Source: Marinobacterium aestuarii (GTDB lineage: Bacteria; Pseudomonadota; Gammaproteobacteria; Pseudomonadales; Balneatricaceae). Taken from it: 64,000 nucleotides of DNA. The notes beneath the pieces are model-generated. The model ran no database searches. It saw only the letters and a list, made by a program, of their open reading frames with translations, and was not told the origin of the DNA. Below, piece after piece: positions 59,076-64,000 of the stretch. Position 1 is the stretch's first letter, and every line of letters starts with the position of its first letter. The DNA lies in contig NZ_CP015839.1 in assembly GCF_001651805.1 (NCBI RefSeq), positions 1 to 64,000 on the forward strand, in the 5' to 3' direction. The position numbers were made by a program, and so were the translations under genes.

Positions 59076-59287
59076 GCTTTACCGCTTTACCGCTTTACCG
59101 CTTTACCGCTTTACCGCTTTACCGCTTTACCGCTTTACCGCTTTACCGCTTTACCGCTTTACCGCTTTACCGCTTTACCGCTTTACCGCTTTACCGCTTT
59201 ACCGCTTTACCGCTTTACCGCTTTACCGCTTTACCGCTTTACCGCTTTACCGCTTTACCGCTTTACCGCTTTACCGCTTTACCGCTT
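59076..59287 (+). repeat. Perfect tandem repeat of an 8-mer, 26 copies
   Basis: The unit GCTTTACC is repeated 26 times without a single interruption, then ends with GCTT. Because 8 is not a multiple of 3, every plus frame encodes the same octapeptide, RFTALPLY, and no stop occurs; the open frames across it are a by-product, not genes. Perfect uniformity implies recent expansion by slippage. Confidence 0.97.
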
Positions 59288-59324
59288 GATCAAAACCCTC
59301 AGTGTTACCCCTTCGCTCATAATT

Positions 59325-59390
59325 TTCGTTATTCGTTATTCGTTATTCGTTATTCGTTATTCGTTATTCTTTCCCCTTTCCCCTTTCCCC
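59325..59390 (+). repeat. Two adjacent 7-mer tandem repeats
   Basis: TTCGTTA is repeated six times (59325-59366) and TTTCCCC three times (59370-59390), separated by three bases. Together with the 8-mer array they make three different short repeat arrays in about 320 bp, all upstream of the LysR gene at 59494. Confidence 0.92.
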
Positions 59391-59493
59391 TTGTTCCTAG
59401 CCGTGCCTTCGTTTTATTTCTTTCCTGCCTATAAGTTATCCGGTAGATTCCATCGCTACTGTTCCTGTTAACTTATGGCTTGTCGTTGGATTC

Positions 59494-60423
59494 ATGAATA
59501 CCAAACAGCTCACCGCCTTTCGGGCCATTATGCAGCAGGGCTCCATGAGTGATGCCGCACGCCGCCTGGACGTGTCACAGCCGGCGATCTCGCGTCTAAT
59601 ACGGGATCTGGAGCAGGATCTGGGCTTCAGCCTGTTCGAACGGCGCAATAGCCGGGTTTACGCCACGGCGGCGGCGCGGGCGTTCTATCGCCAGGTGCAG
59701 CATCACTTTAGCGGGCTCGATCGCCTCGAGCAGTCGGCGGATCAGATTCGCCTGATGAAAAGCGGCAGTCTGCGCATTGGCGCCATTGCGGCGCTGGCTC
59801 AGACAGTGTTGCCGACCATTATCGCGGGCTTTCGCCGTGGCCGTGATGATGTGGCCATTAGCCTGGGCTGTTACGAAACCGATGAACTGCTGCCCCGGGT
59901 GGCTGGCCATCAGTTTGATTTGGCGCTGGTGGAGCTGCCGGCCGATACCGCCGGCGTTCAGTCAGGCCCGGCCTACAGAGCCGATCAGGTGTGCATCGCA
60001 CCGGCGGGGCATCATTTTGGTGCCAGCGCCCGGGTACGGGTCGAAGATCTGGAGCTTGAGCCCTTTATCAGCGTGGGGAGTTCTGACTCCGCCTGGTATC
60101 AACGTGCCGAGCGGCTGCTGCGGGACTGCCTGGTGCGTCCGGATGAGGTGCTGGCGGTGGACCGGCCAATGCTCGCGCCTGCGCTGGTGCGTGAAGGTGT
60201 CGGTGTGGCACTGGTGGACCCGTTCAGCGCATTATTGCTGTCGCCGGACACGGGCATGGTACGACCTTTCGAGCCGCCCCAGCCGTACTGTATTGGCTTT
60301 GTACAACCGCTGGGGCGAGAGCAGACCCAGCTTGAACGGGCCTTTATCGACAGCTTTGAAGCCGGCGTCGGGCGCTCGGTAACGCTGCAACCGATCGAAC
60401 CTGGCGAGGCGACTGGGGTCTGA
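59494..60423 (+). CDS. LysR-family transcriptional regulator
   Basis: A 309-residue LysR regulator: winged helix at the N-terminus (LTAFRAIMQQGSMSDAARRL, then VSQPAISRLIRDLEQDLGF) and an inducer-binding domain from about residue 90 (GSLRIGAIAALAQTVLPTII). The C-terminal recognition region resembles opine/arginine-type regulators loosely. It is 117 bp upstream of an RND efflux operon on the same strand and could control it; the upstream tandem repeats lie in its promoter region. GGA precedes the ATG at a loose distance. Confidence 0.92.
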   Translation: MNTKQLTAFRAIMQQGSMSDAARRLDVSQPAISRLIRDLEQDLGFSLFERRNSRVYATAAARAFYRQVQHHFSGLDRLEQSADQIRLMKSGSLRIGAIAALAQTVLPTIIAGFRRGRDDVAISLGCYETDELLPRVAGHQFDLALVELPADTAGVQSGPAYRADQVCIAPAGHHFGASARVRVEDLELEPFISVGSSDSAWYQRAERLLRDCLVRPDEVLAVDRPMLAPALVREGVGVALVDPFSALLLSPDTGMVRPFEPPQPYCIGFVQPLGREQTQLERAFIDSFEAGVGRSVTLQPIEPGEATGV

Positions 60424-60564
60424 GAGACGGGCTTTTCCGGGGCAGGCTCATCCGCCGGTTGTGCGCCTGCGTAAAGAAAGGTTAAGCGCACTGCGTCCCT
60501 GGGCAGAATCCCTTATGCTAAGGCTCGATACTGTTGCCTTTTGACCACAGGAGACCCGGAACGC

Positions 60565-62022
60565 GTGTTCAAGCTCAGGCCCCTGCTCTATTCAAGTCTG
60601 TTGTCGCTGTTGCTGGCCGGTTGTAGCAGCGGCGTTATCCGCACGGACACTCTATCGTCAGAGTTCCCCGATCAGTGGCAAAGCGCCGGTACTGAAAACG
60701 AAGAGCCTGCGCCCGGCTGGCTGCAGAGTCTGGCTGATCCGACGCTGGAGTCCCTGGTGCATGAAGCTTTGGTGGGCAGTTACAGCCTGGCCGAGCAACG
60801 CGCGTTGGTGCGCCAGGCAGAACAGAGCCTGGTGATCACGGGAGCCCCGCTCTATCCCGAGCTGGAATTCGATTTTGACGCCGGGCGCAGTGGCAATGGC
60901 AGCGGCAACGGGGTGTCCAGCCTGGACGCCGACCTGAGTCTGGGTTGGGAGCTGGACCTGTGGGGCAAACTGAGTGACAGCGAGCGCGAGGCTACTCTGA
61001 CCCTGGCAGCGCGCCGGGCTGATCTTGCCGGCGCCCGGCTGGCACTGGCCAGTGATCTGGCCTCTGCCTGGTTCGAATTGCAGACCGTAGAGCAGCGTTT
61101 GGTGCTGTTCAGCCGTCGCCTGAGCAACCTGGAGCAGAATCTGGAGATTATCGAGTCAGGCTACCGACTCGGTCTTGGCAGCGCGCTGGATGTGTATCTG
61201 GCACGCAATGATGTACAGAGTGAGCAGGCCCGGGTGGCGGAGCAGCGCCAGTCCCGCACCGAGGCTGTGCGTAGCCTGCAACTGTTGCTGGGGCGCTATC
61301 CCGACGGCCGCTGGGAGCCTCTCGATGCCCTGCCGGTGCTCGACTCGGCGCTGCCGGCCGGTGTGCCGGGAACCTTGTTGCGCCGCCGTCCCGATCTGAC
61401 TTCAAGCTGGATGGCGCTGCTGGCCGCCGATGCCGCCCTTGCCGTGGCGCACAAGCAGCGCTTTCCCAGCCTGACTATCAGCGCGAGCCTGGGAGACAGC
61501 GCCAGCCGCCTGTCGGATCTGCTGGGCGGCAGCCTGGCCTGGTCTTTGGCCAGTGGGCTGACGCAGCCCTTATTCAATGCCGGACGCCTCAAGGCCGGTG
61601 AAGCCCAGGCCCAGGCGCGGGTGGAGCAACTCGAACAGCAGTATCTGGGGCTGGTTTTCAGTGCCTTTGCCGAGGTTGAAACCGCCCTGAGCCGCGCCAG
61701 CGCGTTGCAGCAACAGTATGAGCAGTACCTGCAGGCCGAGCGCAACGCGCTGCTGGCCGAGGAACTGGCGTTTGCGCAGTACCGCAAGGGGCTAGTGGAA
61801 TACAACACTGTGCTGGAAGCCCAGCGGCGCTCGCTGGATGCCCAGAGTACCGTTATCGGTCTGCGAGCCGACCTGCTGACCAACCGCGTGGCCCTGTACC
61901 GTGCCCTGGGGGGCGATTTTGCCCCGGCCGAAGCCTCGCCTGACACCGCCGCTGCTCTTTCCCCTGTGGCTGCGCTGCCCTCCATTCCGTCCGCAACCCT
62001 ATCTGGCGATCAAGACGCATGA
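60565..62022 (+). CDS. RND-type outer membrane efflux lipoprotein (NodT/OprM family)
   Basis: The outer-membrane channel of an RND system. The lipoprotein signal FKLRPLLYSSLLSLLLAGCS has its lipobox LAGC at the acylated Cys. The protein is rich in the long helices of TolC-like channels, with family blocks YPELEFDFDAGRS, VDASLGWELDLWGKL-type wording and FSAFAEVETALSRASAL. I start at GTG 60565 (485 residues), preceded by GGAGACCCGGAACGC; a TTG at 60541 is possible. It overlaps the adaptor gene by 4 bp. Confidence 0.9.
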   Translation: MFKLRPLLYSSLLSLLLAGCSSGVIRTDTLSSEFPDQWQSAGTENEEPAPGWLQSLADPTLESLVHEALVGSYSLAEQRALVRQAEQSLVITGAPLYPELEFDFDAGRSGNGSGNGVSSLDADLSLGWELDLWGKLSDSEREATLTLAARRADLAGARLALASDLASAWFELQTVEQRLVLFSRRLSNLEQNLEIIESGYRLGLGSALDVYLARNDVQSEQARVAEQRQSRTEAVRSLQLLLGRYPDGRWEPLDALPVLDSALPAGVPGTLLRRRPDLTSSWMALLAADAALAVAHKQRFPSLTISASLGDSASRLSDLLGGSLAWSLASGLTQPLFNAGRLKAGEAQAQARVEQLEQQYLGLVFSAFAEVETALSRASALQQQYEQYLQAERNALLAEELAFAQYRKGLVEYNTVLEAQRRSLDAQSTVIGLRADLLTNRVALYRALGGDFAPAEASPDTAAALSPVAALPSIPSATLSGDQDA

Positions 62023-63260
62023 TCAGAAAAATCCTCCCCATTTTTGTGTTCGCGGTCTTCGTGGCTGTGGCTGCACTGATAATGCTCAATCGACCCGAAG
62101 CCAGCCGTAACAGCAGCCCGCCGGTACCCAGCGTACGCGTTGACGTTCAGGTGCTGCAGCCGCAGGACTATCAGGTTCAGCTGCAAAGTTATGGTGTTGT
62201 GCGCCCGCGTACCCAAAGTACATTGCTGCCCCAGGTGGCGGGGGAAATACTGGAGGTCGGTGCGGGTTTCCGTGAAGGCGGCTTCTTTGAACAGGGTGAT
62301 CTGCTGCTGCGTATCGATGCCCGGGATTACGAAGCGGCCCTGGCCACGGCGCGGGCGAATCTGGCCCAGGCCGAGCAGGCGTTGCAGGAAGAGCAGGCCC
62401 AGGCTGAGCAGGCGATACAGGACTGGCGTCGGTTGGGGAACAGCGAGGCACCGCCTGCGCTGGTGTCACGCCAGCCACAGCTGGCTGCCGCCAGGGCCAG
62501 TATGGGCTCGGCGCAGGCCGCTGTGCGTCAGGCACAGCTGAATCTGGAGCGTACCCGTATTCTCGCGCCCTTTGCCGGGCGAGTACTGTCCAAGTCGGTG
62601 GATGTCGGGCAGCTGGTCAATAGCGGTACCACCCTGGCAGAAATCTACGCCATCGATTATGTCGAGGTGCGGTTGCCACTGAAAAACCAGGATCTGGAGT
62701 ATATCCGCCTGCCCGAAGCCTACCGTTTTGACAACGCGCCAGAACAGGCGCTGCCGGCGGTTACGCTGCACTCCACCCTGGCGGGCAGCCAGAGTTGGCA
62801 GGGGGCCATAGTGCGTACCGAGGGCGCCATTGATAGCAGCAGCCAGCAGCTGCATGTGGTGGCGGTGATCGATGACCCTTACGGACTCAAGGCCAAGGGG
62901 CGCCAGCCGCTGAAGATCAATCAGTATGTCAGTGCGCAGGTCGAGGGCCGGCTGTTGCAGGCGGTGCTGGTGATCCCCAACAGGACTCTGTACCAGGGCA
63001 GCTATGTCTATCTGGTGGATGATGGGCTGCTGCGGCGCCAGGAGGTCGAGGTGTTGTGGCAGAACGACAGCGAAGCTCTGATCGGCACAGGCCTCAAGGC
63101 CGGTGAACAGCTGGTGACGACGGCGCTGGGTCAGGTCAGCAGTGGCACCCGCGTACAGGTCACAAATGACATCCAGGTGAATGGCGCCGAAGCGGATGCG
63201 ACGGCCCGGCCTGGCAAGCGTGAGGGCAAACGTGACGGTAACAAGGGGGGCGGATCATGA
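62019..63260 (+). CDS. RND efflux periplasmic adaptor (membrane fusion protein)
   Basis: A 413-residue adaptor with an N-terminal anchor helix (ILPIFVFAVFVAVAALIML), a barrel-sandwich hybrid domain (TQSTLLPQVAGEILEVGAGF), a coiled-coil hairpin (about 105-170, LAQAEQALQEEQAQAEQAIQ) and beta-barrel segments. The C-terminus is a charged tail (RPGKREGKRDGNKGGGS). It links the outer-membrane lipoprotein to the permease whose start overlaps its stop by ATGA. Confidence 0.95.
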   Translation: MIRKILPIFVFAVFVAVAALIMLNRPEASRNSSPPVPSVRVDVQVLQPQDYQVQLQSYGVVRPRTQSTLLPQVAGEILEVGAGFREGGFFEQGDLLLRIDARDYEAALATARANLAQAEQALQEEQAQAEQAIQDWRRLGNSEAPPALVSRQPQLAAARASMGSAQAAVRQAQLNLERTRILAPFAGRVLSKSVDVGQLVNSGTTLAEIYAIDYVEVRLPLKNQDLEYIRLPEAYRFDNAPEQALPAVTLHSTLAGSQSWQGAIVRTEGAIDSSSQQLHVVAVIDDPYGLKAKGRQPLKINQYVSAQVEGRLLQAVLVIPNRTLYQGSYVYLVDDGLLRRQEVEVLWQNDSEALIGTGLKAGEQLVTTALGQVSSGTRVQVTNDIQVNGAEADATARPGKREGKRDGNKGGGS

Positions 63261-64000
63261 TCGCCTGGTTTGCCCGTAACCACGTTGCCGCCAATCTGCT
63301 GATGGTGTGCATTCTGTTCGGCGGCATCATGTCGCTGACGACCCGTATTCCGCTGGAAGTGTTTCCGTCTTTCGTGGCCGATGTGGTCAAGGTCTCGGTG
63401 TCGCTGCGCGGCGCCACGCCTGAGGATGTGGAACAGGGCGTGACGGTACGCATTGAGGAAGCCGTTCAGGATCTGGAGGGCATCGAGAAGATCAGCAGCC
63501 GTTCCCAGGAGGGCGCGGCCTCGATCGATATCGAAATAGACAGCGACTACGACCCGCGTGAGCTGCTGGCGGATATCAAAAGCCGTGTTGATGGCATCAA
63601 CACCCTGCCTGCGGACGCGGACCGGCCGGTGATCAGCCTGGCAACGCGCAAGCGTGAGGTGCTGTCGGTGACGGTGTCGGGGGATTTTTCCGAGCGCGAA
63701 ATCAAGGAGTACGCCGAGCGGGTGCGGGATGACCTGTCGCGTCTGCCCGAGGTGACTCAGGTTGATCTGGATGCGGTGCGCGATTATGAAATTTCGGTTG
63801 AGCTGACCCAGGATCGTCTGCGTGAGTACGGCCTGACCCTGGCGGATATTTCCGCCGCCATCGACGGCGGTTCCGTCGACCTCTCTGCGGGTAACCTGCG
63901 TACCGATGGCGGCGATATTCTGCTGCGCTCCAAGGGGCAGGCCTACCAGCGTGACGAGTTCGAGCGGTTGGTGATCAAGACCAATCCGGATGGCAGCATT
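63257..64000 (+). CDS. RND efflux permease (partial, runs off the window)
   Basis: The first 248 codons of an AcrB-like RND transporter. The N-terminal helix AANLLMVCILFGGIMSLTTR is followed by IPLEVFPSFVADVVKVSVSL and GATPEDVEQGVTVRIEEAVQ, typical of the RND porter domain, then VISLATRKREVLSVTVSGD. The rest lies beyond base 64000. The operon is outer membrane lipoprotein, adaptor, permease, each coupled by ATGA. Confidence 0.96.
   Translation, partial: MIAWFARNHVAANLLMVCILFGGIMSLTTRIPLEVFPSFVADVVKVSVSLRGATPEDVEQGVTVRIEEAVQDLEGIEKISSRSQEGAASIDIEIDSDYDPRELLADIKSRVDGINTLPADADRPVISLATRKREVLSVTVSGDFSEREIKEYAERVRDDLSRLPEVTQVDLDAVRDYEISVELTQDRLREYGLTLADISAAIDGGSVDLSAGNLRTDGGDILLRSKGQAYQRDEFERLVIKTNPDGSI

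Noticed and set aside
59076-59287. CRISPR array
   Set aside because: The repeats are 8 bp and directly adjacent, with no spacers and no cas genes in the window.
59048-59434. Open frames encoding a repeated octapeptide RFTALPLY across the 8-mer array
   Set aside because: The 8-bp unit contains no stop in any plus frame, so long open frames are automatic; there is no ribosome-binding site and the frames start inside the tRNA region or its flank.

Overview
This is chromosomal DNA of a gammaproteobacterium, read from the first base of dnaA and so just downstream of the usual replication-origin position. Gene order (dnaA-dnaN-recF-gyrB; glyS-glyQ; a late acyltransferase; trkA-rsmB-fmt-def; a TsaP-like LysM gene-dprA-tsaC-hemF-aroE; gamma-carbonic anhydrase/prlC; zur-znuABC) follows the origin-proximal order known from Pseudomonas, but several Pseudomonas genes are missing and many accessory genes sit between the blocks. 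A marine Oceanospirillales/Marinobacterium-like organism is a reasonable inference; the genus is not proven.

Layout. 1-6.4 kb: replication initiation and gyrase operon, closed by a strong terminator. 6.4-8.5 kb: a scrapyard of transposase, YCII and possible ceramidase remnants, a cluster of DnaA-box-like sites and a decayed fragment of gyrB. 8.5-11.6 kb: glutathione transferase, then a MarR-EamA-nitroreductase unit with two palindromic operators. 11.9-15.2 kb: hutH and a Na+/H+ antiporter-family transporter, separated by a dense series of hairpins. 15.3 and 18.5 kb: two parS centromere sites, each between convergent genes. 18.7-33.3 kb: conserved housekeeping block (glycyl-tRNA synthetase, lipid A acyltransferase, Trk potassium uptake, translation start/end processing, DNA uptake, haem and shikimate enzymes). 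33.4-35.8 kb: a Lon-like S16 protease.

35.8-40.9 kb: a four-gene imelysin / di-haem cytochrome / DUF1513 operon of the iron-regulated type known as PA4370-4373 in P. aeruginosa. Divergent from it, 41.5-47.5 kb holds the most unusual cluster: two paralogous RoxA/MauG-like di-haem cytochromes (one secreted, one membrane-anchored) translationally coupled to a patatin-like phospholipase with membrane segments inserted between its catalytic motifs; a 7TM-DISM diguanylate cyclase follows. I read this as a possible periplasmic lipid-oxidising system, which is inference only.

49.5-58.7 kb: carbonic anhydrase, oligopeptidase A, a zinc-ribbon protein, Tag glycosylase, and a zinc-uptake locus whose zur-znuC-znuB operon runs on, with overlapping stops and starts, into a MATE exporter and a PQQ-type sugar dehydrogenase. 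58.7-59.5 kb: a near-consensus promoter, two identical tRNA-Leu(CAG) genes, an inverted copy of the tRNA 3' end, and three stacked short tandem repeats (26 x 8 bp, 6 x 7 bp, 3 x 7 bp) upstream of a LysR regulator. 60.5-64 kb: an RND efflux operon (outer membrane lipoprotein, adaptor, start of permease) cut by the window end.
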